From Pontederia crassipes (Eukaryota > Streptophyta > Magnoliopsida > Commelinales > Pontederiaceae): a DNA stretch of 64,000 nt. Numbering within the stretch: position 1 is the stretch's first letter; each line of letters starts with the position of its first letter. A model generated the notes under the pieces. The model was given only the letters and a program-made list of their open reading frames with translations. It was not told the origin of the DNA and searched no databases. This document shows positions 23,641-37,044 of this stretch, piece by piece. Location: positions 18,727,501-18,791,500 of the forward strand of contig CM060188.1 in the NCBI GenBank assembly GCA_030549335.1. The letters are read 5' to 3'. A program made the position numbers and the translations under genes.

Positions 23641-26600
23641 CATTCTAATTTAAACAATAATTTCAAATTTAATTCTAAATGGTAAAGACAAAAAATTAAA
23701 CTCATGAAGCAAGAGATATGTCTTCATGCGACACCACATATTATTAAGGAGAACCAACTTCAATAATCACAAAATTTGTATGCTAATATATAGAGTTAGA
23801 AAAAATCAAAATTTTAAGAGGGTCAAGTCATCTTCACTTACAAGGTAAGTCCGCCCTGAAGGCGAGATTATCTAATAGTTAAGTTTGATGGTGTCTTAAT
23901 TTTTAATTCATAAATAATATCACGCGAATTGAGTCCTTAGTATCACTTTTCGAAATGGGAAGCTGGCTAAATAAAGTATTTTTCTTCGGTTATCAATTGA
24001 TCTATACGTCATCTGATACCAGAGAGCGAATCAAATGTCGAACCAAGGTTGGAAAAATAAAGTAAAACTGTATCCTCTGCATGTTTTGGATAGTTTACGA
24101 TGCATGCATGTACATATAAAAAGTTAGGCAGAAATGTCGTCGACTTCGTACAATTTGGACTTTGGAGTTCAAATCGAATGTAACATTTGATGATATATAC
24201 ATTTTACTACTTCAAATTGTGTTTATGTTACCCTTGTTTATCGAATACTACCATATGAAGTTAGTATATATTCAAAGGTGGCAATCTTATTTTATTAGTG
24301 ATATAGATTGCATATTAATTATAATGATTATGCAAAATAATAACCTTTACGATGTAAAACATGATGGTTTTGGTTTGCTACTTGACAAAATAAATTTGAG
24401 ACGTAGTAGATCAAAAGATTAAAATGTTATATAAAATTTAACAATTATGTTCAAAGAAAAAAAACTGAAAAAAGAAGAAGAAAGCATTGCCCCCACCCCA
24501 TGATAATTTTGCGCTCACGAGTCTCTCTCGTTTAATCAAATATCGGGATCTAATCGGTGGAATAATAAACTGTTCGATAAATTGAAAAGAAAAAAACAAA
24601 GTATATCTGATATCTCTCTATATATTTTTTAATCACTTAAAAAGCAATCAGAGAAAGGAAAAAAGAACATGAGAGGAGGGAGGGGTTGGATTAGATGTAT
24701 AGAGAAATAAGACTTTAAGTCATATTCTAATTTAAAAATCATAATTTAATTGAATGTATGCTTTATTTTTTTCTAACTTTGGTTTTATTTTCTTTCGTAT
24801 TTTAATTGTCTAGACCATTAATTTTTTTGTTTTCCTTTTGATTTTTCTGGGGAAAAACAGATTGTTACAGTTCAAAGGGATGTAAGCATATTCACCTTTT
24901 CCACGCCATTAATAGGTCACCAAATGATTAATATACATTATATACTGTATTATTTGATGTAATTAGCAAACACGTTTCATCGAATAACAATATACTCCAT
25001 TGATTTCGGGTGCACATGCCAGGAATCCATGCAAAAGATCCATCACATGCATGCATTATGCATACGATAACTGATAGAAAAATAATTGATAAATTAAAAT
25101 GATGATAAGTAGTTTAATTGTTCAAGTTATTTTTAGAAATAAACAGTTATGTGTTTGATAATAAAAAAATTATAAGATATTATTTTAATCAGGTGATAAA
25201 AAACTATTAATATTATAATATAAAAAATATGTAAAGGAAATATATATATTATAAAAATAAAATAATACATTTATTGATCAACTTCTTTTTTTACACAAAA
25301 TAAGTTAGAGTCCTCATTTTATTTTTTCTAACTTATAAGCAGATAAAATAAGTATTCATTATCTCTTTTTTTCATTTATCAAATAGAAAAAAACTTTAAA
25401 ATTATTTAAAAATCATTTTGAATGATTTATAAATTTAGTCACATAGCCCCTAAATCACATATCATTATTAAATTAATACAAATGAAGGTAAACAACGATG
25501 ATTATAAGTTTAGTCATTTTAAGATCAATGGCCCACCAATGAGTGTGGCGATTGGGTAAATTGTTGACCACGTATCGTTAATTGTCATCTAATCCGATAC
25601 GCTTTTGTCGGTAACACTCGGTATCAATTAAAGGCGAAACCGCATGCCTCCTATTTGCATGTTCCTCCACTAACTCCAGCTCAGTTTAACACTCTAATTC
25701 GCATCAAAATGTTACTTTACATTTTATCTTTTCTTTAAACTTGCAAAATATATTATGATAAGAAGAAAAATAAATGTTCAAATATGAGTAGACTGCAAAT
25801 CTGAAATGTTATTATTGTTATCGAATTAAATTGAGCGGTCTCAGCCATTTATTTTATTTTCGACAAGGCAAGGAAAAAAATCGCTGTTTGGATCCTGGAT
25901 AAACGATCGAACGATCGTAATCTGCCAAACATCGCATGGGTTGAGAATATTTGTCCACAGGGTCCGCACATAAATCAAGACGTATTTAATTCTGCCGACT
26001 CGTTATTTTTCGTATTTGTAATATTAGTAAAAAATAATGAAATATGTAATATTCCACCATCGCAGCGATGATATAATTGTCATTTTAGTGTTGAGTGAGT
26101 CAAATAATTATTTGAAATGAGGATAAAGCAGGTCATTTCGTACATCCTTATACACTGACCATCCAAACGAGGAGTGTGGATAAAATAGGACGTGATCGAT
26201 ATTTTATTGTCGAATAAAGTTTAATTATAAGAATATGTAACAGTATTTTCCGCAAAATTATCCATCCGAACGACACAAATAAGCCGTGAGTAGCATTTAG
26301 TACTGGAGCTCGATCGACGTGATATCTTCGATCTCATTAATGCCGCTTAATGTGATTGATCTTTTAAATGCTTCTACGTCGTGACACGCAGTTTGAATGC
26401 CATTCATGGTACATGTTGCTTCAATAGAGATAGCAAAACAGTCCAAGCTTTGTCATTTGTCACTAATCCGATAATCTCGCACGAGTAATCTTAATCAAAT
26501 TATGGTTTTAAGAATCGAACTTGTATTTTTTTTTCCACTAAGTTCTATTTTGAAATTCGACTTATTACTAAGTGGATCCTAAAATATGAATGTCGATCAT

Positions 26601-26790
26601 TCTTAATTTCATTCTTTTTTGTAGTATTCGTAATCAACATGGAACTATACATAAATTGCATTTGGTAACTTTCTTTCATAGAAGTTTTTTTAAAAAGTAT
26701 GATTTATTTTTACTAAGCGTTCGTCGAGCGACTTTTTAATTGTTTTCGTCTAAGAAATTATATTATATATAGAGAGAGGAATAACATAGT
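23641..26790. other. AT-rich intergenic DNA, no recognised feature
   Basis: Strongly AT-rich with short unrecognised ORFs only. I see no gene, RNA or delimited mobile element in it. Confidence 0.5.
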
Positions 26791-26796
26791 GCATAC

Positions 26797-27335
26797 ACAT
26801 TTAGGTGCATTCAAATCAAAATTATTTCAGTGCATACACCCACTCATAACCATTAGATCAAAATTATTTTAGTTATACTAATTGAGATTTAATCTATCAA
26901 TTATTGATTTAATAAAAACCCTGGTTCAAAAAAACCAACCTCGCCAATCTCCCTGTCGACCTCCGATCAGTGACCTCCCCTCGTCGATCACCGACCCTTC
27001 GACCGCCGACAGTGTCAAAGTCGCGTCCTTCTTCTTTCCCTCTCCTCATTGTCACCGGAGTCGCGTCCTCGATCTGTGCCGGCACAGCAACGAAAGGGGG
27101 GCATCGGCCCCTTTGCAACCTTGACAGCGATGTCGCATAGGGGGACCGGTGCTCCCCCTTTTTGCTACTACGCCAACCGGCGATCCCGATCTTCACGAAG
27201 GCGGCTTGTGGACGAACCGGACGCGCCGGCGTGAAGAACAGGACGTAGGCGATCACATCTCAGCCCTCCATGCTTCTATGCATAGATCCAATGACTAGGA
27301 AACTATGTATGCGTATGCATGAATGCACCCTAATA
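26797..27335. mobile_element. Small element with imperfect terminal inverted repeats and GC-rich core
   Basis: The left end (ttaggtgcattc... tgcatacac... ataaccattagatc) recurs inverted at the right end (gatccaatgactag... tatgcatgaatgcacccta). About 300 bp of GC-rich sequence lies between them, with ORFs that match nothing I recognise. The TIR-plus-captured-GC-core layout suggests a non-autonomous DNA transposon, possibly Mutator-like. No target duplication was confirmed, so the boundaries are approximate. Confidence 0.55.
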
Positions 27336-27339
27336 TTAA

Positions 27340-29920
27340 AAAAAATATGCATTTTATTGCTTTCTTAAAAGTTAATAATTTCATCATTGGCTCGGTGCAC
27401 TGTGACTGTGACTGAAGCAAATGTTTTTGCTCTAAAATTGTGGATTATATAGGTGGAAGGCCTTGGTTAGTTTGGTGGCCCCGACTTTTAGTATATGTTG
27501 AAACATATACAAAAAAATAAAATATATAATTTATAAGGTGAAATAAGGGTTTTGGTCCTTCAAGATTAAGCTAAGACATAGTATTTGCGTTTACCTTAAC
27601 ATGTACATATTTTCAATGTTAATTAAAAGATAGACACTTCTGAATTGATCTAGAAATCGTTGAATTCAACTCAACTAAATTTGAGTTTTATTGCAAATAT
27701 TTGTTCTAGTATAACTTTTACTTGTATATATTACTTTAATTTATTTATAGTATATGTTCGACTCCTAAATATTTTATTGGTTCAATCCCTAAATCAGCTG
27801 CGTGTAGTCGATTTTCTTTGTCAGTGACATACACACTCGTCTAGAAACAACAAAAAGTTCATTACAGTTGAATACGAATTATATATAGAATTTAATAGAG
27901 GTGTAGATCTACATAATGTAAATCAATCTTTTTTAGATAAGTTGTTAATTTTTATAATACAATTTATATACAATAAAAAACTATCAATTTATAATTGCAT
28001 CTTACCTAAAAACATTGATTTACACGCGTCGATCTACATATGTATTGAACCCTATATATAGAGAGAGAGACACAAATTGTACAAAACGAAATTAAAGAAA
28101 GATAGAAGGTCGCATTTCTTTTTTTTTCCTCCTCTTTTTTAAATGAATCGTTTATATGTCTTTTACCGAAAAAGAAAATTGTACTTATAGACAGCTCTTA
28201 TCCAAGTCCATATCCGTTTTCTGCAGTCGTCCAAACCAAACTGGCAGGGACCCATACACGTCTCGATGTGTTCACTAATCGAGGGATTATTAACATATAA
28301 CTATAATAAAAATTCATCTCTATATTATAGATCGATTTATCTACTTCGAATGCTATAAAGTATATAACTTTTTGTATGCAAAAAAAAATTAATGCCACAG
28401 CTGCAGACGTAGAGAAATTGGTTTCCATCTGCTCCTTAAAATAATATAATAATATATTATTATTATAAACATGTAAGTATGTACATAGGACCTGATGGAG
28501 TCATTGATTTGGTTTATAGATCTCATGCATCAACAATTCCAAGTCATTCCAATGCAACCATGACATCGACTCGCCCACTTTCCACATCGTTGGTCTCCGT
28601 GCATCTCACACCAAGTTTTACTTTTCTTTGTTTTGTTTTTGTAGAAATCAATTCACTTGTTTGGAGAATTATTTTTGTACCCAATGCTGTTCCAAAAAAA
28701 ATAGAATAGTGGACTTCAAGTCACAAAAACTTTTATTTCTGCCTCACGACTTCGCTATAATGATTCGATTGGAGTAGTCATGAATCCACTAACGGTAATG
28801 ATCTAATTAGGTCTAAGAACTAAAAATACTAATGCATAATTTTTGTAAGAGAATTTGAACTCCACCTCTTTATAAACTTATTATATATTTTATTAATAAA
28901 AAATAATTAAATGAATCGGACCAAAATTTTAACTTTAAAATTAACATTAAAAATACCAAAAGCATCGTAGGGATAGGGGACGAGGAAATTAAATAGTAGG
29001 CTAAAAAGGATAAAATACAATATTTAAGTACCTAAAGCATTATAAATATATAATCTCATATGGGTGAACCACATAAGTAATCATTATATATATAAGGATC
29101 AATATTCAAAGTGAAAAGACCAGAGGACTCCCTTGCCTATCCAAATTTGTAATGATTTTCTTTTCATTTTCAAGTATATTTTTTTCATAAAAATCTTGTT
29201 TTTTTTCCCTTAACTATTTAAATACATTTTTTAGGAAAAAAAAAACAATTATAGGGTTATAGAAAGTGCATGTCCTCGGATGCAATTCCCATTATTGAAA
29301 GTTGTGGCATCATCCCTCCCGTGACACTGTTCTGTTCGGATGATCATGACATGCATTATATCGATTTTTGTCCTCGGAAGAAAAAAAAGATGAATATCAT
29401 GTGTACGTCGTTCTGCCTGTCTGTCATTATCAGGTCGTTTTCTGAAATCAGGGAAAATCTCTTCTTCTCGTCCCAATCCATGCCTTCTTCACAGGTAGCC
29501 AATTCATAGTTCGCATAAATGTCCGGGTATTTGATATGTGTAGTGGTGATGCTTCTACTAGAAACGAATCGGATTAACTAGACTCGGTACGATCGTAAAT
29601 TTTTTATAAATAATTATTTTTTATTTTTATTTAATATAAACAATATTTTTATTATTTTTTTATATGCAAATTATGTTTTTAAAATATCTACATACTTAAT
29701 TTTATTTTAATATTTTTAAAAATGTTAAAATAAATGTAATAGTGAGTTTAAATAATAATATATATATATTCGAGTCATCGATAACTCAAGTTGGATCGAC
29801 TCTTTTCAATCCGTATCCGACCTGATGAACAGATATGAGAATAGACCAAGCACTGGAGCTAACACCATTAGAATTATTATTATTTTTTTAAAACATCATC
29901 ATCGATAGAGTGAAAAGAGT
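27340..29920. other. AT-rich intergenic DNA with one small MITE
   Basis: Apart from the inverted-repeat element at 27901-28043, this stretch holds no gene or element that I can support. ORFs of 70-80 codons at 28198-28709 and 29249-29509 have no recognisable motif. Confidence 0.45.
27901..28043. mobile_element. Short MITE with ~40 bp inverted ends
   Basis: The left arm (gtgtagatctacataatg, then taaatcaatcttttttag) is repeated inverted at 28003-28043 (ctaaaaacattgatttacac, then gatctacat) with few mismatches. The whole unit is only about 145 bp and non-coding, as expected for a miniature inverted-repeat element. The target duplication is unclear. Confidence 0.65.
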
Positions 29921-29924
29921 GAGA

Positions 29925-30423
29925 AATAAGAACATCATCGATCTGAACTATCGATAATTATAATCATAAAATACTTCTTATATTATATAATATTTAATTA
30001 TTTTTAAAGTTACTGACAGTCTAGATCGTCGAAAATTTTGACGATCTGAGTTGTCAATAATTATAATAATAAAATATTACTTATGTTATATATTGTATAA
30101 TATTTATTTATTTTTAAATTTATCGATAGTCCATATCGTCGAAACTTTTGATAGTTTGAACTATCGATAATTATAATAATAAATATTACTTATATTATAT
30201 TATTTTTTATTTACTGATGGTCGGACAGTCAAAAGTTTCGACGGATACGTATCCGTCAGAACTTTTGAGTTGCTAACCCTCCAAAAATAAAATAATAATA
30301 TAACATATTTAATAATCTATTTATTTTTTATGATTGAAATCGTCGAAAATTTCGAAGGATCAAAATCCTTCACAAATTACGAAGAATCTCTTTTTATCGA
30401 AAAATTCTAATTTTCTTGTAGTG
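29925..30423. mobile_element. CACTA-type transposon terminus with subterminal repeats
   Basis: The segment ends in TTTTCTTGTAGTG (30411-30423), the reverse complement of the CACTACAAGAAAA end typical of plant CACTA (EnSpm) elements. Immediately inside are three units of about 105 bp built on atcgataattataataataa (near 29950, 30053 and 30163), interspersed with short inverted gtcgaaa/tttcgac motifs. That matches the subterminal repeats of this superfamily. No opposite terminus was identified, so this may be one surviving end. Confidence 0.65.
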
Positions 30424-31867
30424 TATTAAGGAAGATAAAAAAATGTTGATATATTATTATAACTTATGATCTCCGGTCACATTAAGATTTGAAGTTAAAT
30501 TATATGAGATGAACATCTATCCAAAAGCTTTGACTATTAGATAATAATAATGTAAATCTTTATACTTATATTCTTAAGAAATTGAAATATATATAAATTG
30601 TACATTTGACTTGTTTTGGCATAACAATACAGCAATAATAAGTATCTGGAATGACTACCCAATACCTAACAGTAAGGATAAAGTAGTTGGATTTTGATTT
30701 CTTTTCGCTAGGAAATCGAAATATAATTTCTTTGAGTTTGAGAAAAAAATATAAAATAATGTTTCGGACGAAAAGGGCCGTATCCCCCGAAACGAAATCT
30801 GATAGGCCGGCCCTATTGTCCTCAGCCCAACCTCAGGCCTCGTGCATCATTTATTTTATTTCTCATTTCAACGAAAATATTAGATCACCCAAAACAGCTG
30901 ATTAACGAAATTATTAGATTCCAACATCGACGAGAACTACAAGAGGCCTATGAGGTAATCTAATTATTTTATTTAAAATTTTCATGACTCATCATATTAT
31001 CTCGTTTGGCTGTTATTGTACTTGATAATTTTGATTATCATCTCACTAGTAATTTAAATAGCAGACAAGGGAAGTGTCTTTTCAGATTATCAACTTGTCG
31101 GAATGCATTTTAAAAAAAATCTATTCAATTAAAATTTTATTTAAATATTTTATTAATAAATAAATATCATTTAACTTCATCTTTTTATTATTTAGAATCT
31201 TTTACAATTAACTCTTGATTTTGTCTCATATTTCGTATACATATTCACTTTTTTATTTTTTCTTTGTTTATTTATAATAACATGTTATTAAAATCTAAAA
31301 TAATTTTGAGAAGTATTTTAATAATTTTGTCGATATCCATTTTGATTATTATTATAATTACCAGTACTTACCAAACATTGTAATGTAATATTATCGATAA
31401 TTTAAATAGTGATAATCTATCTACGTGGGGATCTAAATTACCGATTAATTAAATCAGTAATGCACCAAACGGACCCTGATAGTTTCATATATGATTCTTA
31501 AAAGATAAATATTCATTTTTGGATCAATGTATTTTTAAGCCAAAAATATTGATAACTTATTTCGATATAATTGAAGAAAATTAGAACTTTCATTTTATTT
31601 GAATTATAATTTAAACATACTTTTTTAATTTTGAAACGCGTGAAATTTAAATTCCTCATTATAATTCCCTTATAATAAGTGATACGTTAACGCATGCCAC
31701 TATAAGTAATTGTATGTCACGTAGGGAAATTCGATTTCATTTATAAAGTATAATCTTTTAAATTCAAATATATCTTATTAAAAACATAAAACCCAATTGA
31801 GCTAATTGTTTTCATAGAAATAGCCACGCAACTGAATTATCGTGTCATTTTTTCAATCTTCAATATA
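30424..31867. other. AT-rich intergenic DNA, no recognised feature
   Basis: No gene, RNA or delimited repeat was recognised. A short GC-richer patch at 30770-30840 carries an unrecognised ORF. Confidence 0.45.
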
Positions 31868-33692
31868 TTGATAACGCACTACTACATTTTGTCTAAATAA
31901 TTAATAGCAACGGTCAAATGTTGCCAATTCCTTATAATTCTTACCACAAGATCAATAAATAAATTGATGTATTTTGATCTCTTATTATTACCTATTTTAA
32001 AGTTTGTAATTTTGATCTCTTATTGCCATATGAGGCCGCGACTGCTAGGCGAATCCTAATAAGAAAACTAAAACTAGATTGAATCGTGTGGAATAATTAG
32101 GAATTTTAATAAACCGAATGCGAAAATTTATATTTGTCCATCGCTCTTTTTCAATTACGAATAAGTTGTTCGTCGACTTCTTATATTCACGAATACTTGA
32201 TGGAATGAACTTTCAAAATGACACCATAAAAATTTATTCTTCTTAACACGGATGAGAAATATAAAAAAAATATACCAAATAGATTTCATCCAAATGGTTG
32301 TGTCATGGAGACATTGATGTAAGGGATTTATCTTCACCCATAAAAGAAATTCAAATGCACTTTTTGATCTCCAATAGATGTCTTTTTGACATTGATGCAT
32401 ATTTTGTTCATCATGTATATACCTTTTTATCCTCATGCAAAACATATCCACCTTTAAACTTTATATACCTTTTGGTATATATATACATCTATTAAACTTC
32501 ATACATCTTTTGGTATATATACATCCTTTAACTTTTTGGTATATACATTTTTTTTGTCTCTACACATATAATTCTATATCATTTCATATTAATGAATATA
32601 ACCATAAACACTTGATCACTTTATTTGAACCTTAATATATTTTGACAATTCATAATTATATAATTATTTTTATATTAAACCCAATGTTAAAATTATGTTC
32701 TAATACTCCCGACCCAGGTCGCCTGGCAGTCGATCAGATTGCTACCGACCATATCACGAGTGGCGGGAGAGGAAAAGGGGGGCCAGCTGCCTGATAGGCG
32801 ATCCGGCCATGGCCCCAGATCATGTCCACATCGTGGGGCAAGAGAGAGAGGGTGAGGGGCAGCTAGATCACGGCCAAATCATGAGAGCGGGAGAGGGAGC
32901 CCCCCCCCGAAAGAAGAGGCATTGGATGGAGAAGGGGAGGGGGGTAAAAGTGACGGGGAGGGCAAGAGGAAATGAAACTAGAATTATTAACATTGTAAGA
33001 CCTTCAAAAAATATTAATAATAAAATACTAAACATAGGCATTATATTACATATAACTTTATTATTAATTTAGTTATCGATGGGCTGAATCATCGGAACTA
33101 CCCACAGATTGAGATCCGTCGGTCCGGATTGTTAGAAATATCAATAACATAATAATACACATAGGTTTTATATTATATATAACTTTATTATTAATTTAAT
33201 TACCGATTGTCCGGATCATAAAAAAATATTAATAATAAAATATTGAACATAAGCGTTATATTATATTATATATAAGGCGTTATATTAGATTATATATAAC
33301 TTTATTATTAATTTAATCACGACGGTCCATATCGTCGGCAATATTAATAATAAAACACTAAACATAGGCATAGTATTATATTATATATAACTTTATTATT
33401 AATTTAATTATTGACGACTTGGACCATCATAAATATTAATAATAAAATACCAAACATAGGCTTTATATTATATTATATTATATATAACTTTAGTATTAAT
33501 GTAATTACCGATAGCCCGGAACGATCGACAAATTAAGATCCGTCGATAATTATCGAGAGATGAGGCCATCGATAAATTACCGTCGATATTTTATGAGGAT
33601 TTTTTCTTTCCCTCGAAAAGTTCGTCAGAAGTTGCAAAGAATATTTATTCGTGGAAAATTATCCGTCGAAACTTCACAATTTTCTTGTAGTG
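31868..33692. mobile_element. Second CACTA-type element end; possible complete non-autonomous copy
   Basis: The right end is TTTTCTTGTAGTG (33680-33692), the same terminus as at 30411-30423. Inside it lie five units of about 85-130 bp (33005-33520) built on tattaataataaaata..aacatagg, spaced by gtccatatcgtcg-type motifs also present in the other copy. A candidate left end, CACTACTACATTTTG, lies at 31868, but it matches only partly and the 3 bp flanks (acg/agc) do not agree, so the left boundary is doubtful. A GC-rich stretch (32700-32960) lies within. Confidence 0.5.
33005..33520. repeat. Subterminal tandem array of the second CACTA-like element
   Basis: Five degenerate units share tattaataataaaata, aacatagg and atataactttattattaattta in that order, near 33010, 33146, 33225, 33342 and 33433. 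Between units are short GC-richer spacers such as cgatgggctgaatcatcgg. Confidence 0.7.
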
Positions 33693-34387
33693 AGCTTCTC
33701 AAATGTGCTCTCGCCTCACGTGCTATAAAATGATGTTATAGTACGATTTTTAATAATTTAATTATATGAAAATGTAAATAAATGAAATTAATGGACGCCT
33801 TACCCATTGAAATGAGTAGTAAAGTATTATCTACATCGCCTGACGTTCAATCGTCCCTGAATGGCGGATCACATAAACGGTTCAAGTGTTGGATCATATG
33901 GTTCAGTAGTGATTTTTCTGGTCTAAGTGTTTTTCTCTCCTTATGTGGATGCGCAAGATGTAGGGCGTTGATGGATCGGGTTGACTCGATCCAAGAACAA
34001 TTCATTTGGGTAAGACATTCAACCAAATCCGATCTGATTTGGATAGATTGGATCGATTGGTCGGTGATCCGATCAATCTTTTTTTCTTTTTTCATATTAT
34101 AGACATAAAATAAGTTTTCTTAATATTGAAATATTATTGCATATTTTAATAATTTTATTTTAATAATTTAAAAAATTTAAATCGAATATAGAAAGAAGTA
34201 AAAGTAAATAAGAACATCGAATCGGATTGAAAAATTTCAATCCATACCCGATTCGAACATTCATCGAGTTATGATGGAGTTAGGTCTGATCCAACCATCA
34301 ATCATATCCGATCCGAACTAGGTGATCAGGTCACGTGGGAACATTGAGTTCACGGTTCGATCCTTGCTTACTTTCAAAATGATTTGG
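33693..34387. other. Intergenic DNA, no recognised feature
   Basis: AT-rich, with an unrecognised ORF at 33782-34102. It includes the 5 bp tttgg (34383-34387) that is duplicated beyond the solo LTR. Confidence 0.4.
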
Positions 34388-37039
34388 TGTAACACCCTGA
34401 GACCTACGTGATTTTCACGTGCTCAGAATCGTCCCAAAGATGTTACTCAAATTTCTATAAAATATTTTTTGAGGAATAAAATTTATTAAGTGCAGAATAT
34501 AAACAATAAATGCGGAAAACTTTTCAATAATAATGATCAATAATCCATAATATTTAAAATAATTAAAATATCAATAACTTCACAATTCTATTAAATGCGG
34601 AAATAATAAAAACTAGACAACTCAATCTAGAACATGTGCAACATCTATCTGTCACTGAACATAGCCACCTACAGAATCATCCTCTATCAAAACACTCTCA
34701 CCTGCACGGATCCAGGTACAGGAAAATATCTATGAGTATAAAAATACTCAGTACGTAGGGTCTACTAAATAATCAACATGCTCAATCGAATATAAGAAAT
34801 GATCAATGACGAGTCAATTAAGCAATCAATACAATAATTAATTAACAATATAATGATTTATCAATATGAGCAATTAAATCAGGCTATAGTCAAAAGACCA
34901 AATCAATAGCTATAACAATTAACAATTGCCTGATCAATAGGGCATTGTTCGATTAATGATAGAACATTGGATCAATGATTCAATTTAACAATAGGACAAC
35001 AAAGTCATAAATCAATATGATGGATCAGGAAAAGATCAAATGACCGATCAATATTGATTTAACAATTAACGACATCAATGATGTCTGATCACCATTACAC
35101 TATTCAATTTAAGAATTTTCAATTCAATATCAATGGTCATTGGTCAATAATAATTTGATTCAATGGGCGGAGGCAATGCTAGTCAACGCCAATATTCAAA
35201 TGACCATGATCTATTCAATTCAATTCGATTTCAATCCAACTCAATTCGATTTGATTTTAATTTAATTTAATTCAATTTATAATGTTCGGAGTTATCCAAT
35301 TCAATGGGGAGCGCTCGGTCAATTAAGGGAACTCCATGTCTCTTTCATGTAGGCCAGTGGGGGATCAGTGCCACGGCAAGCCACCCAACAATATAGCGCT
35401 AATAATTATTCGTGAATGGCGGAGGACCATGACCAAACACAGGACAGCCATAGCTTATCTAAAGGATGATGACGTCTCAAACCTTTAGGTCAACTATCTG
35501 CCCTATTCAATTCAATTCAATTCAATAACAATATGACCCGGGGGCTTGGAGACAATCAGAGAACATGGAGATCCAGCAGCTTTCAGCTTTTATCTTATTA
35601 CCTAAGATGTCTGTCTTTTAACAATTTAATTTAGGTGAAACAAGACCTAATAAAAAAAACTACCGGATCAGTATCACGATAAGATTGGATAATGATAATA
35701 AAATATAACGACGATATGATCTGATATGATGATGATGTGATCATCTGATGTGCTAATATTATTATCAAGAATGATAAATAATATAATCAAGTATGATAAT
35801 CAATACCGATCAATAGTAATCTAATCAATATATCACAATATTAACAAAATCAATATATCATATCAATGTACTATAATTAAATCATATTAGCAAGACAATT
35901 AAATAAACTGATAATCAAAATTGCTAATAAAAAGAAATCAATAAAAATAGAAAAATTCAATAAATGGATTACCTTGTCGAGAAAATAAAAAAAATGAAGA
36001 AAAAGAAATTTTCTATCATTTCTTTCTCTCGACCTCTCACATCTTTATTTTCTATTTTTTTATTCTCTATCTCTCTTCCCACATGACAGAAAGCCCATTG
36101 CTTTCTTTCCATTTTTTTTTCACCGCAAATCATCTCAGGAAAAATTATTATTTTCCTCCTACATTTTTCTCTTTTTTTTATTGGGTGCAAGCGTCAATTA
36201 CATCCCTTTTCTTTTCCTCTTAATTTCTCTCTCTTCCTATTCTGATATTTTGCGCCGCTGAAACCCCTTTTTTTCTCTCTCAATTTCTCTTACGCCCTCA
36301 TATCTTCTCTCTCCAATTCATTTACTCTCTCACGTAATTACCATGTTTTTGCCCTTCAATGTGCATTACGTATTTCACCACCTTTTTCATTTTCTCTGTG
36401 GCCGCAAAACGCCCAATCCTCTTTCCTGCATGTATTACTTTTCTTTTCCTTTTTTTTTCTTTCTCCTTCGGCGCCTAAATATCGTTGGCCGAACCCTTTT
36501 TTTTTCTTTCGAGCAATCCGTTCTTTACTCCCGCTGGTATCGCCATTAACTAATCAATATACTTTTTAAACTATCGCGTAACAGCAACAATTCTAATAAA
36601 AAATTAATAAAAGAACCTACGGATCCCCCTACGTACATCGTAGTTATTCGACGTTGAATCATGCTTTGCCATCACCTGAACATCATGCCTCTGCCGTCGA
36701 ACATCGAGAACCAAAAAGAAGAAAACTTCTTTGACGGCCCGTCCTAAGAATTTATTTATAGGGTTCTAGATTCTCGATTTTCAATCCATCTATAACTTTC
36801 AATTTTGATCAAATTTAATCTTTTAATTAATCTCTTTTAACAATTTTGATTTATTTTAATAATTAAATAATTTCGAATTTAAATAAATATATCATAATAC
36901 ATTTTTATCCTTAATTAAACTCCTCTTATATTTTCCTTTATTTTCGGAATTATTTATTATAATAATATTAATGGTCATTTTTCTCAAAATAAATAATAAA
37001 ATATTATTTTTCCAACTCTAAAAAATTGAGGTAGTTACA
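34388..37039. mobile_element. Solo LTR (2.65 kb) with perfect 5 bp target duplication
   Basis: Bounded by TGTAACACCC on the left and TAGTTACA on the right (inverted ends TGTAAC/GTTACA). It is flanked by the identical 5 bp tttgg at 34383-34387 and 37040-37044. The 2652 bp between are AT-rich, with a pyrimidine-rich stretch (35980-36530), and contain no retroelement genes, primer-binding site or internal LTR pair. The simplest reading is a solo LTR left by recombination between the two LTRs of a long-LTR retrotransposon. TGTAACACCC is a common start of plant Ty3/gypsy LTRs, which suggests but does not prove that superfamily. Confidence 0.8.
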
Positions 37040-37044
37040 TTTGG

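Noticed and set aside
34340-34387. ggttcgatcc motif resembling a tRNA T-arm
   Set aside because: No matching anticodon or acceptor stem surrounds it, so there is no support for a tRNA gene.
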